A DNA stretch of 11,883 bases. It comes from UBA6183 sp041302975. Lineage in GTDB: Bacteria > Bacteroidota > Bacteroidia > UKL13-3. Positions 1-6,707 of this stretch are shown in pieces. The stretch's first letter is position 1. Each line of letters opens with the position of its first letter. The position numbers and the translations under genes are program-made. Location of the stretch: the NCBI GenBank assembly GCA_041302975.1, contig JBFYQC010000194.1:1-11883 (forward strand), given 5' to 3'. Under the pieces are notes generated by a model. The model did not search any database, was not told the origin of the DNA, and saw only the letters and a list, made by a program, of their open reading frames with translations.

Positions 1-464
1 AACATCATTTGTTTAGTATTGGCAAAGAAAATAACCACTTTAAAGCGGGCAACGAAATAGTAATAGTACAATACAAAGGATTTTCAATTAGGTTATTGGT
101 TTGTTACGATTTACGTTTTCCTGTATGGGCACGCAGAACAAGTGAACACGACTACGATGCCATTTTTATTGTGGCCAATTGGCCAGAGAGAAGAGCAGAA
201 CATTGGAAAGTTTTATTGCAAGCCCGCGCAATAGAAAACCAAAGTTATGTGGTAGCTGTAAACCGAGTTGGTGAAGATGGAAACAAAATTAACCACAGTG
301 GCAACTCGAGTATTATAGACCCATTAGGAAATATTGTTTATCAGAAAACAATAACAGAAGAAATTGCTATACATGTGATTAATAAAGAGATAATAAACCA
401 ATACAGAACAAACTTTCCCGTTACAGCCGATGCTGATAGGTTTACCATGCAACTGAATCCTTAA
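1..464 (+). CDS. Nitrilase-superfamily omega-amidase (YafV/Nit2-like), C-terminal part, 5' truncated by window edge
   Basis: The reading frame is open from base 3 and has no start inside the window; the apparent TTG start at 9 is only a Leu codon. The translation opens HHLFSIG, matching the K-[RHT]-HLF segment of carbon-nitrogen hydrolases, so bases 1-2 (aa) are probably the end of the catalytic Lys codon. The nucleophile Cys is in LLVCYDLRFP (codon 102-104), and WPERRAEHWKVLLQARAIEN and the GNS-S-IIDPLGN segment follow, as in the omega-amidase branch (YafV, Nit2). Enzymes of this branch hydrolyse alpha-ketoglutaramate or alpha-ketosuccinamate to the keto acid and ammonia in the cytoplasm. 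The catalytic Glu must lie upstream of the window. The family call is firm; the exact substrate is inferred. The next gene starts 57 bp later on the same strand. Confidence 0.9.
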   Translation, partial: HHLFSIGKENNHFKAGNEIVIVQYKGFSIRLLVCYDLRFPVWARRTSEHDYDAIFIVANWPERRAEHWKVLLQARAIENQSYVVAVNRVGEDGNKINHSGNSSIIDPLGNIVYQKTITEEIAIHVINKEIINQYRTNFPVTADADRFTMQLNP

Positions 465-521
465 TTTTTACATCAACAAATAATAGCTTACACATAGGCT
501 TAACATTAACAACACATTTAC

Positions 522-1661
522 ATGAATATTATTAGATTATCATACACATTTGCTACTGCCCTAGTAATTTTGTTTACTACACAAGTTAGCGTTGCTCAAA
601 AAAGCACAAAAACAAAACCTAAAGCAGTAACCGAAAAAGGAGCATTATTTTTTGAGCAAACATTTATTAGTTTAGGCTCCGTTCAAGATAAGCAAGAACC
701 CATTAAATTGGTTTACAAGTACCGCAATATTGGTAAAGGCAAAACCACTATTACCAATATAAAACCTGATTGTGGATGCTCTAAACCTAAATGGGATAAT
801 AAACCCATTGCGTTTGATCAAAAAGGTGAAATTGAAGTTTATTTTTTCCCAAAAGAGTTAAGTGGTAATCAAACCAAAACCATAACTGTATTTACAGATG
901 GTGAACCCAATGTATATTACTTGAAATTTAATGTCTTTGTTGATGATGTGAATGCTAGAGTAGCCAAAGCATATCCTTCAAAACAAGGGAATACCCTATT
1001 TGATTCTTATGAAGTAAAATTCCCTGCAATACTCAACCATGCATCAGATTCGCTGTACAGAACTATTTACAACCCAACTGCAAAAACCATTAAAATATAT
1101 GGTATTGATGCTCCAAAATATATGACCGTTACCAAGTATAAAGACCATATCTCCCCAAACTCAGAAGTTGGTTTTAAATTTAAATACAAAGCCAATGAGG
1201 CGAATGATTACGGAAAAAAACTAGATGAGGTAATTGTTCATACTGATGATAGTTTAGAACCTAAAAAGAAGTTTTTGGTACGTGCAAACATTGTAGAAGA
1301 TTTTGATAAACTAACTGAAAAGGAAAAAGCAAATCCGCCCATTTTTGAAGCAATAACACCAATGATTGATTTAGGACAAGTAAAAACACAATCAACACAC
1401 AATGTTACTTTTACCATTACCAATAAAGGTAAAACGCCTTTATTTGTGCGTAAAATATTTAGCACCTGTGGTTGCACCACCACAGATTTTGATTACAGCA
1501 AACCCATAAAAAAAGGTAAAAAGGCAACCATTACCGTAACTTATAATACCAACTACGACATTGGAAAAGTAGAAAAACAAATCAGCTTGATTACCAATAC
1601 ACCTAATCAAACACTTCATAATTTAGTGTTAAAAGCCAATATTGTTTACACCAAACAATAG
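522..1661 (+). CDS. Secreted protein with two DUF1573 domains flanking a divergent Ig-like domain
   Basis: A 379-residue protein with a signal peptide at about residues 1-26 (hydrophobic core LVILFTT, then VSVAQ), so exported to the periplasm or outer membrane. Residues about 41-140 form one DUF1573 domain and about 272-376 a second. Each carries the family hallmark of a F/I-x-LG-V start, an N-x-GK-TPL/TTI strand and a CGC motif (residues 84-86 and 316-318). The middle part, about 160-257, has the same beta-strand rhythm (VKFPAILNH, TIYNPTAKTIKIYGI) but no CGC, suggesting a divergent Ig/ASH-like copy. DUF1573 proteins are very common in Bacteroidota; their role is not established and I assign none. 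It sits 61 bp upstream of the HtrA protease on the same strand; a separate promoter candidate lies between them. The ATG at 522 is chosen because it gives the complete signal peptide. Confidence 0.88.
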   Translation: MNIIRLSYTFATALVILFTTQVSVAQKSTKTKPKAVTEKGALFFEQTFISLGSVQDKQEPIKLVYKYRNIGKGKTTITNIKPDCGCSKPKWDNKPIAFDQKGEIEVYFFPKELSGNQTKTITVFTDGEPNVYYLKFNVFVDDVNARVAKAYPSKQGNTLFDSYEVKFPAILNHASDSLYRTIYNPTAKTIKIYGIDAPKYMTVTKYKDHISPNSEVGFKFKYKANEANDYGKKLDEVIVHTDDSLEPKKKFLVRANIVEDFDKLTEKEKANPPIFEAITPMIDLGQVKTQSTHNVTFTITNKGKTPLFVRKIFSTCGCTTTDFDYSKPIKKGKKATITVTYNTNYDIGKVEKQISLITNTPNQTLHNLVLKANIVYTKQ

Positions 1662-1670
1662 GTTTTCCCG

Positions 1671-1703
1671 TTTGATTTTTTGAGTTACAAATGATTATTT
1701 TCG
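1671..1703 (+). promoter_or_regulatory. Candidate Bacteroidota promoter for the HtrA-type protease gene
   Basis: TTTG (1671-1674) is followed after 21 bp by TATTTTCG (1696-1703), one mismatch from the Bacteroidota -7 consensus TAnnTTTG, at the expected spacing. This leaves a leader of roughly 15-19 nt before the ATG at 1723. It suggests the protease can be transcribed independently of the DUF1573 gene. Pattern match only; in AT-rich DNA such matches can occur by chance. Confidence 0.4.
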
Positions 1704-1722
1704 TTCAAAAAATAGACCGCAA

Positions 1723-3168
1723 ATGAGAACCAAACTAAGTTTAATTGCACTTGGATTTGCCAGTGGTTTGGCAGGTGCAGCAAGTTTTTATTTTTTATTA
1801 CCCAATAAGGTTGTTTTAACACAAGGTGTATCAACCAACCAAGAACAAAACATTTATAATAATGTAAACTATAAAGGTGTTCAAGCAGCTGGTGGCGATG
1901 ACATGATTAAAGCATCTGCAGTTACCACACCAACGGTGGTATTTATTAAAACCATAAGCAACCAACAAGCAGCCGATCCGTATTATGATTTTTGGTCGGC
2001 TTGGGATTTTTTTGGCAGACGTGGCCCCGTAACCAGTTCTGGTAGTGGTGTAATTATTAGTGCAGATGGGTATATCGTTACCAACCTGCATGTAGTAAAA
2101 GATGCTGATGTAATTGAAGTAATTACCAATAATAACAAGCACAGTTACAAAGCTAAAGTTATTGGCACCGATGGATCAACAGACTTGGCTTTATTAAAAA
2201 TAGAAGGCAATGGATTGCAGCACATTACTTTTGGGAACAGCGATGATGTAAAAATTGGCCAATGGGTTTTAGCTGTGGGTAATCCGTTTAACTTAACCAG
2301 TACTGTTACCGCAGGTATTGTTAGTGCAAAAGGCCGTAACATTAATGTAGTAAACAACCGTTTTCCTATAGAAAGTTTTATACAAACTGATGCCGCCATT
2401 AACCCTGGAAACAGTGGTGGCGCATTGGTAAATACCAATGGTGAGTTGGTGGGAATAAATACTGCCATTGCATCAAACACGGGTGCTTATAGTGGTTATG
2501 GATTTGCCATACCATCAAACTTGGTTCAAAAAATTGTGCGCGATTTAATTGAATACAATGAAGTACAACGTGGCTTTACCGGCATGGATATTAAAGACAT
2601 TGATGCACCACTTGCCGAAAAATTAAACATTAACAATAACCTTGGCGTATATGTGCAATACGTATTACCAAGCGGGCCAAGTGAAACCGCAGGTATAAAA
2701 AATGGCGATGTAATTATAAAAGTAAACGAACGTGAAATTGAAAGTAAAGCTTTTTTTGATGAACAAGTAAGTTATTACCGCCCTGGCGACAAAGTTAAAA
2801 TTACCTTGTTGCGCGATGGCAAAAGCCTTGATATGTATGTGAAGTTGATTAACCGCGAAGGCAACACAGAAATTACCCGTAAACAAAGTGTAAGTTCAAC
2901 TGTATTGGGTGCTGATTTTACCATGATATCAAAAGTGGAGGCCGAAAAATATCGCATACCATCGGGTATAAAAATCAGCAATATTAAAAACGGTCGCATC
3001 AGAAACATGGGTATTCCTGAAGATTTTATCATTACCTCGTTTAACAAAAAAACATACACCAAAGCCGAAGATTTAATTAAAGACTTAGAAACCGGCAGAG
3101 GGCAATTGCTCATAGAAGGACTTTACGCCAATGGCAGCAGAGGCTTTTACTCGTTTTATTCTTACTAA
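1723..3168 (+). CDS. HtrA/DegP-family (Do-like) periplasmic serine protease with PDZ domains
   Basis: A 481-residue S1C-family protease that degrades or refolds damaged envelope proteins. Residues about 5-27 are a hydrophobic signal peptide or signal anchor (LIALGFASGLAGAASFYFLL), so the catalytic part is periplasmic. The protease domain spans about 60-275 with a complete triad: His123 (TNLHVV), Asp154 (STDLALLKI) and Ser231 (NPGNSGGAL). A PDZ domain covers about 285-378 (GVYVQYVLPSGPSETAGIKN, GDVIIKVNEREI). About 395-475 looks like a second, divergent PDZ, shortened, with IKISNIKNGRIRNMGIPEDF in place of the usual carboxylate-binding start. Length fits bacterial Deg proteases. It follows the DUF1573 gene and ends in a strong hairpin terminator. 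Family is certain; a specific degP/degQ assignment is not justified from sequence alone. Confidence 0.95.
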   Translation: MRTKLSLIALGFASGLAGAASFYFLLPNKVVLTQGVSTNQEQNIYNNVNYKGVQAAGGDDMIKASAVTTPTVVFIKTISNQQAADPYYDFWSAWDFFGRRGPVTSSGSGVIISADGYIVTNLHVVKDADVIEVITNNNKHSYKAKVIGTDGSTDLALLKIEGNGLQHITFGNSDDVKIGQWVLAVGNPFNLTSTVTAGIVSAKGRNINVVNNRFPIESFIQTDAAINPGNSGGALVNTNGELVGINTAIASNTGAYSGYGFAIPSNLVQKIVRDLIEYNEVQRGFTGMDIKDIDAPLAEKLNINNNLGVYVQYVLPSGPSETAGIKNGDVIIKVNEREIESKAFFDEQVSYYRPGDKVKITLLRDGKSLDMYVKLINREGNTEITRKQSVSSTVLGADFTMISKVEAEKYRIPSGIKISNIKNGRIRNMGIPEDFIITSFNKKTYTKAEDLIKDLETGRGQLLIEGLYANGSRGFYSFYSY

Positions 3169-3189
3169 TTAACAATAAATAAAAAGTAC

Positions 3190-3226
3190 AAAAACGGTTT
3201 AATGAATGGCTCATTAAACCGTTTTT
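3190..3226 (+). terminator. Strong rho-independent terminator of the HtrA gene, probably bidirectional
   Basis: A perfect 16-bp inverted repeat: arms 3190-3205 (AAAAACGGTTTAATGA) and 3211-3226, with a 5-nt loop, starting 21 bp after the protease stop codon. The + strand arm ends in a T tract. On the minus strand the hairpin is followed by TTTTTGTACTTTTT, so it could also stop transcription of the convergent DUF2892 gene. Confidence 0.85.
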
Positions 3227-3264
3227 CTTTACTTAAATCTAGAAAATACCTAGGAAACTTAAAA

Positions 3265-3278
3265 GTTAGCAGCCTAAC
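3265..3278 (-). terminator. Weak hairpin after the DUF2892 gene
   Basis: GTTAG and CTAAC arms flank a 4-nt loop (3265-3278), and on the minus strand the hairpin is followed by TTTT. It lies just after the stop codon of the minus-strand gene at 3285. The stem is only 5 bp, so the stronger convergent terminator at 3190-3226 may do the real work. Confidence 0.3.
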
Positions 3279-3284
3279 ATTTAA

Positions 3285-3494
3285 TTATTGTTTTTTAACA
3301 GAACAAGTTGAAACACCAAAGATTGCATACAGCGGACAAAAGCTGATTATACTTGTTAAAGTAAATACACCAGCCAATACAAGTAAAATTATCCCTAACG
3401 TACCATCAACGATGTTTGTGAAATAAAGAGTAACCATAATTACCGAAATTATTAATCTAATAATTTTGTCGGATGAAGACATGTTCTTTTTCAT
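3285..3494 (-). CDS. DUF2892 (YgaP-like transmembrane domain) inner-membrane protein
   Basis: A 69-residue protein with two hydrophobic segments, about 11-27 and 31-50, forming a helical hairpin. It matches the DUF2892 pattern closely: a polar start with SSSDKIIRLI, the GTLGIILLVLA-FTLTS segment, then ISFCPLYAIFG-STC with Cys near residues 53 and 64, and a lysine-rich tail. The same domain forms the membrane anchor of the rhodanese YgaP in E. coli; the stand-alone form has no proven biochemical role. It is probably co-transcribed with the 30-residue ORF 12 bp upstream, and the Crp/Fnr regulator is the next gene upstream on the same strand. An internal Met at residue 5 is a possible alternative start. 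Confidence 0.88.
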   Translation of the reverse strand: MKKNMSSSDKIIRLIISVIMVTLYFTNIVDGTLGIILLVLAGVFTLTSIISFCPLYAIFGVSTCSVKKQ

Positions 3495-3506
3495 TTTTTG
3501 ACTGTT

Positions 3507-3599
3507 TTATTTGTTTAAAAATTTTACGCTTAATACAATAAAAGATATGATGGCAAAACACAAAACGCACATAAGTATAAATTTGTAAATTGTTTTCAT
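3507..3599 (-). CDS. Putative 30-residue single-pass membrane peptide
   Basis: An ATG at 3597-3599 opens a frame of 30 codons ending in TAA at 3507-3509. The peptide begins MKTIYKF, has an unbroken hydrophobic stretch at about residues 7-25 (ILMCVLCFAIISFIVLSV) containing two Cys, and ends KFLNK. The Lys-core-Lys layout is that of a one-helix membrane peptide. It fits between the Crp/Fnr stop (59 bp upstream) and the DUF2892 start (12 bp downstream), all on the same strand, which suggests an operon. I recognise no family. In AT-rich DNA an ORF this short can arise by chance, so the case rests on composition and position. Confidence 0.42.
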   Translation of the reverse strand: MKTIYKFILMCVLCFAIISFIVLSVKFLNK

Positions 3600-3644
3600 A
3601 TTTTTTATTGCATAACAAAGATGTGAAAAGAAAAATGCCTGTGC

Positions 3645-3660
3645 AGTAACTAAAGTCACT
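3645..3660. promoter_or_regulatory. Palindromic operator candidate at the end of the Crp/Fnr gene
   Basis: AGTAACTAAAGTCACT is a near-perfect palindrome (7 of 8 positions pair, counting the two central bases as a mismatch the arms pair at 6 of 7). It overlaps the last bases of the Crp/Fnr stop codon and lies 46 bp upstream of the 30-residue ORF. Neither strand has a T tract after it, so it is not a good terminator. Dimeric Crp/Fnr regulators bind such dyads, so a site for the neighbouring regulator is plausible but unproven. Confidence 0.3.
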
Positions 3661-4291
3661 AGGATATTATTATTTCAATACTGTCGTGGTATTGCTTAAG
3701 TCGATTTTGTTTTTCAAGCTTTTTCACAATCCTACTAACAACCTCTCTAGCTGTTCCTAGGTCATTAGCAATTTCTTTATGCGATATTTTAATCGGATTT
3801 TTCCCTTTTACAGTCACTTTTTCCAAGAGATAATCTAAAATTCGTTTATCTAGTTTGTAATAAAGTAATTGATGAATGGTATCAACAAGCTCTGAGTACC
3901 TCATTTCATATTGCTGATAAAAAAGCATATTAATGGTAGGAAAATGTATTACCCAGTTTTTAATCTTATCAGAAGGTATTAGTAAAACCGTACTTTCTTC
4001 TTCAGTTATTGCAAATACTTTACTAATATCATCATTAATACAAGAAGAAAACGACATGATACAACTTTGTTCTGGTTTTATATAATAAAGCAAGAGCTCC
4101 TTTTCTTCAAATTGGGTAAATACTTTTACAAGTCCATTTAAAACGATTGGAATATATTTGATGTATTGACCTTCTTTAACTAATTCCGTATTGGCAGGAA
4201 AAGTTTTAACAGCAGATACATTACAAAGTTCTTCGATAAGCTCTTTTCCTAAATACTTAAATTTTATTTCTAAGTTATAATTATTATTCAT
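3659..4291 (-). CDS. Crp/Fnr-family transcriptional regulator
   Basis: From the ATG at 4291 this encodes 210 residues. The first two thirds form a cyclic-nucleotide-binding-like beta roll (TELVKEGQYIKYIPIVLNG, then LVKVF and LLLYYI), followed by a long dimerisation helix and a C-terminal winged helix-turn-helix with recognition region EIANDLGTAREVVSRIVKKL. This is the common Bacteroidota Crp/Fnr type. Its few Cys are scattered and do not form the N-terminal Fe-S motif of FNR, and a phosphate-binding cassette for cAMP is not evident, so its signal is unknown. A longer frame reaches 4354 but starts with GTG and adds 21 residues unlike the family, so the ATG is preferred. Downstream on the same strand lie the small peptide ORF and the DUF2892 gene, its likely targets or partners (inference). 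Confidence 0.9.
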   Translation of the reverse strand: MNNNYNLEIKFKYLGKELIEELCNVSAVKTFPANTELVKEGQYIKYIPIVLNGLVKVFTQFEEKELLLYYIKPEQSCIMSFSSCINDDISKVFAITEEESTVLLIPSDKIKNWVIHFPTINMLFYQQYEMRYSELVDTIHQLLYYKLDKRILDYLLEKVTVKGKNPIKISHKEIANDLGTAREVVSRIVKKLEKQNRLKQYHDSIEIIIS

Positions 4292-4700
4292 GGCTTTGCT
4301 GGTTATGGAATAATGAAAAGGTTCGGTTAACGCAGGCTTTTCTTCCTTGTGCACATAAACTAAATTGTTTAAATAAATGTTTTGTAGTTAATAACATCAT
4401 ATACCCTGGAATTTTCGTTTTAAACTTTTGAATAACTGCAAGTTTCATTTATTGTGTGAAAATAATGTTTTATGGCAAATTCTAACTCGCTACTTTAAGC
4501 AGCATTGATTTCTGGACAATTAAGTATTAGTGGCTATCAAACAAATTAAAGCAATTACATAACAGCACTTTATATTGTTTACACCACACTTTGGGTTAGT
4601 ATCAACAAGTAGTTGTCTATATTAAAATGGGCTTCATTCACTTTAGAAGTATATGACCACCCATGAAAGTCTATCTAGACGATGTTTAAACACCATTTAA
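4292..4700. other. Non-coding region between Crp/Fnr and threonine aldolase genes
   Basis: About 400 bp with no convincing gene on either strand. It must hold the promoter of the Crp/Fnr gene, but I see no good TAnnTTTG match. Notable small elements are an inverted repeat AAACTT-N12-AAGTTT (4422-4445), the dyad GTCTATCTAGAC (4669-4680), the 10-bp palindrome TGTTTAAACA (4683-4692), and a 9-nt direct repeat TTTAAACAC (4685-4693 and 4707-4715, the latter inside the aldolase gene end). No clear terminator follows the aldolase gene. Confidence 0.6.
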
Positions 4701-5723
4701 TCACCCTTTAAACACTTCAATTGCACTGCACAGTTTATTTACCATAACAGGAGTTACATCTAAATGAAATACAAAACGTAACTCAGTTGCAGATACTTTA
4801 TTGGCCAATATGTTTTGTTGTTTTAGTTGTTGCTGTAACGCATCAGCCGTGGCAGCATCTTTCAACTTAAAAATAACAATATTGGTAACCACCGGCATCA
4901 TCCCCACTACCAAATTATTCTGATTTAAAACATCTGCTACTTGTTTGGCATGCGCATGGTCTTGTTTTAAACCCACAACATGATGCTTTATTGCATAAAT
5001 ACCGGCAGCAGCTAAGTAACCGGCTTGGCGCATACCTCCGCCCATGAGTTTACGCACTCGTTTAGCTTCATGAATAAAAGCTTTATTACCCAACAATACA
5101 GAACCAATAGGTGCGCCTAAACCTTTACTTAAACAAACTGATATGCTGTTAAAATTTTTACCCAAATCTTTTTCAGTATAATCTCCTTCAGTTAATGCGT
5201 TGTAAATTCTGGCACCATCAAGGTGCAATGGCAATTTGTGTTGTTTGCACAAATTGGCCACTTCATTCATTTCCTTTAAGGTATAAATACTGCCACCACC
5301 TCGGTTGCTTGTATTTTCCAAACAAACCAATGCCGTTCGCGGAAAATGTACATCTTCGGCATTAATAACTTCTGCTATTTGCGATGAATTAATTTTGCCA
5401 TAGGTACTTGGCAATAAACGCGCTTGAGCACCTGTATTTGCTGCAATGCCTCCACCCTCGTATTTAAAAACATGTGCATTATCTGCACAAATAACTTCGG
5501 TAGCTGGTCTTGCATGCACACGTATGGCAATTTGGTTGGTCATAGTTCCGCTTGGGCAAAATAGGCCTGCTTCGATGCCAAAATCATCAGCTAATTGCTG
5601 TTCTAAAGCAGCAACTGTTGTATCTTCACCATATACATCATCACCAACTTGAGCAGCCATCATAGCTTGCAACATTTCAGGGGTGGGTTTAGTTACGGTA
5701 TCACTTCTTAAATCAATTATCAT
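4701..5723 (-). CDS. ltaE: Low-specificity L-threonine aldolase (PLP-dependent)
   Basis: A 340-residue fold-type I PLP enzyme that cleaves L-threonine or L-allo-threonine to glycine and acetaldehyde. It shows the family start DLRSDTVTKPTPEML, the VGDDVYGEDTTV segment, FCPSGTMTNQIA (phosphate loop), His84 in DNAHVFKYEGGG, Asp169 and Arg172 in LHLDGARIYNA, and the PLP-binding Lys200 in SVCLSKGLGAPIGSVL, followed by RKLMGGGMRQAG. Length and motif spacing are those of full-length family members. It starts 3 bp after the AMP nucleosidase stop, so the two are almost certainly co-transcribed, although no pathway link between them is obvious. The glycine produced could feed one-carbon and purine synthesis (inference). 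Confidence 0.95.
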   Translation of the reverse strand: MIIDLRSDTVTKPTPEMLQAMMAAQVGDDVYGEDTTVAALEQQLADDFGIEAGLFCPSGTMTNQIAIRVHARPATEVICADNAHVFKYEGGGIAANTGAQARLLPSTYGKINSSQIAEVINAEDVHFPRTALVCLENTSNRGGGSIYTLKEMNEVANLCKQHKLPLHLDGARIYNALTEGDYTEKDLGKNFNSISVCLSKGLGAPIGSVLLGNKAFIHEAKRVRKLMGGGMRQAGYLAAAGIYAIKHHVVGLKQDHAHAKQVADVLNQNNLVVGMMPVVTNIVIFKLKDAATADALQQQLKQQNILANKVSATELRFVFHLDVTPVMVNKLCSAIEVFKG

Positions 5724-5726
5724 AAG

Positions 5727-6500
5727 TTATTCAAAACGTAAATGTTTAACAGATTCACCAGAATCGCGCAACTCAATCAATGCATCAATACCAATAGATA
5801 AATGGTCTTCAACAAATTTTGAGGTTACCGATTGATCACTTTTTGAGGTTTTCACACCTTCAGGAGTCATAGGGTTATCACTTACCAAAAGTAAAGCTCC
5901 TTTAGGTATTTTATTGGTAAAGCCCACCACAAAAATAGTAGCTGTTTCCATGTCAATACCCATAGCACGTGTGCTGCGTAAATACTCCTTAAATTTTTCG
6001 TCATGTTCCCAAACCCTGCGGTTGGTGGTATAAACTGTGCCAGTCCAATAATCTTTATTGTGCTTTACAATACTTGCCGATACTGCCATTTGTAACCTAA
6101 ACGAGGGTAATGCAGGAACTTCAGGAACCAAATAATCATTACTTGTACCCTCGCCCCTAATGGCAGCAATAGGTAAAATTAAATCCCCCAGTTGGGTGTT
6201 CTTTTTTAACCCGCCACACTTGCCCAAAAACAAAACGGCTTTAGGCTCTATAGCCGATAACAAGTCCATAACGGTAGCGGCCATTGCACTGCCCATCCCA
6301 AAATTAATAATGGTAATATTTTCGGCTGTTGCACTTTGCATAGGCTTATCGGTACCCACTACTTCAACATTAAATTTTTGCGCGAATAGTGTAAGGTAGT
6401 TAGCAAAATTTGTAAGTAAAATATATTCGCCAAACGACTCTAACGGACGGCCTGTGTAACGAGGTAACCAGTCTTTAACAATCTCTTCTTTCGTTTTCAT
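5727..6500 (-). CDS. amn: AMP nucleosidase, short single-domain form
   Basis: A 257-residue member of the nucleoside phosphorylase (PNP/UDP) superfamily. The family hydrolyses AMP to adenine and ribose 5-phosphate. Recognisable segments are the start MKTKEEIVKDWLPRYTG, INFGMGSAMAATVMDLLSAI, FLGKCGGLKK-GDLILPIAAIRGEGTS, the nucleoside-binding GIDMETATIFVVGF (residues about 181-194) and LLLVSDNP (Asp208). E. coli Amn is nearly twice as long because of an extra N-terminal domain, which this Bacteroidota-type enzyme lacks. The frame extends upstream to 6548, but the ATG at 6500 gives the family start, and a promoter candidate at 6544-6575 overlaps the longer frame. It is the first gene of an operon with threonine aldolase. 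Substrate preference is inferred from the family. Confidence 0.92.
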   Translation of the reverse strand: MKTKEEIVKDWLPRYTGRPLESFGEYILLTNFANYLTLFAQKFNVEVVGTDKPMQSATAENITIINFGMGSAMAATVMDLLSAIEPKAVLFLGKCGGLKKNTQLGDLILPIAAIRGEGTSNDYLVPEVPALPSFRLQMAVSASIVKHNKDYWTGTVYTTNRRVWEHDEKFKEYLRSTRAMGIDMETATIFVVGFTNKIPKGALLLVSDNPMTPEGVKTSKSDQSVTSKFVEDHLSIGIDALIELRDSGESVKHLRFE

Positions 6501-6543
6501 ATTATTTAGTTCTGTTAATGGTTTGATATTAGTTAATACCAAG

Positions 6544-6575
6544 CACAAGTAAGAAAAACTACGGGTAATATCAAA
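6544..6575 (-). promoter_or_regulatory. Candidate promoter of the amn-ltaE operon
   Basis: On the minus strand TTTG (6572-6575) is followed after 20 bp by TACTTGTG (6544-6551), one mismatch from TAnnTTTG at canonical spacing. It leaves a leader of about 38-43 nt before the ATG at 6500 and argues against the upstream start at 6548. Confidence 0.42.
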
Positions 6576-6694
6576 GTGATAATTAACACACCACTTAATT
6601 TCAGTGGTTATTTTATTAATAACGTTTTTAAAGCAATTAAAAATTTACCCTTATTACCTATTTGTTAACCTAAGGCCTAATAAAAAATTAAACT

Positions 6695-6702
6695 TATCTT
6701 TG
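6695..6702 (+). promoter_or_regulatory. Exact -7 promoter element 5 nt upstream of the cbs start codon
   Basis: TATCTTTG matches the Bacteroidota -7 consensus TAnnTTTG exactly and ends 5 nt before the ATG at 6708, so transcription would begin at or next to the start codon. No TTG lies at the standard distance; the nearest TTTG (6661-6664) is 30 bp upstream, which weakens the call. Confidence 0.42.
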
Positions 6703-6707
6703 CCCAC

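Noticed and set aside
3202..3426. 74-residue + strand ORF overlapping the terminator and the DUF2892 gene.
   Set aside because: It begins inside the terminator hairpin and is antisense to the well-supported DUF2892 protein; the translation has no recognisable features.
4292..4354. N-terminal extension of the Crp/Fnr regulator starting at 4354.
   Set aside because: The start codon would be GTG and the added 21 residues do not resemble the family; the ATG at 4291 begins at the usual place.
4579..4674. Open minus-strand stretch of 32 codons (begins IDFHGWSYTSKVNEAHF) between threonine aldolase and Crp/Fnr genes.
   Set aside because: It has no start codon, lies between stops, and I recognise no family. 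It could be a gene relic, but in AT-rich spacer DNA this length occurs by chance.
6501..6548. 16-residue N-terminal extension of AMP nucleosidase starting at 6548.
   Set aside because: The family begins MKTKEEIVK at the ATG at 6500, and the promoter candidate overlaps the extension.
6568..6582. Dyad TATCA-N3-TGATA in the amn-cbs intergenic region as an operator.
   Set aside because: The arms are only 5 bp and A/T-rich, and the site overlaps the amn -33 element; too weak to call separately.
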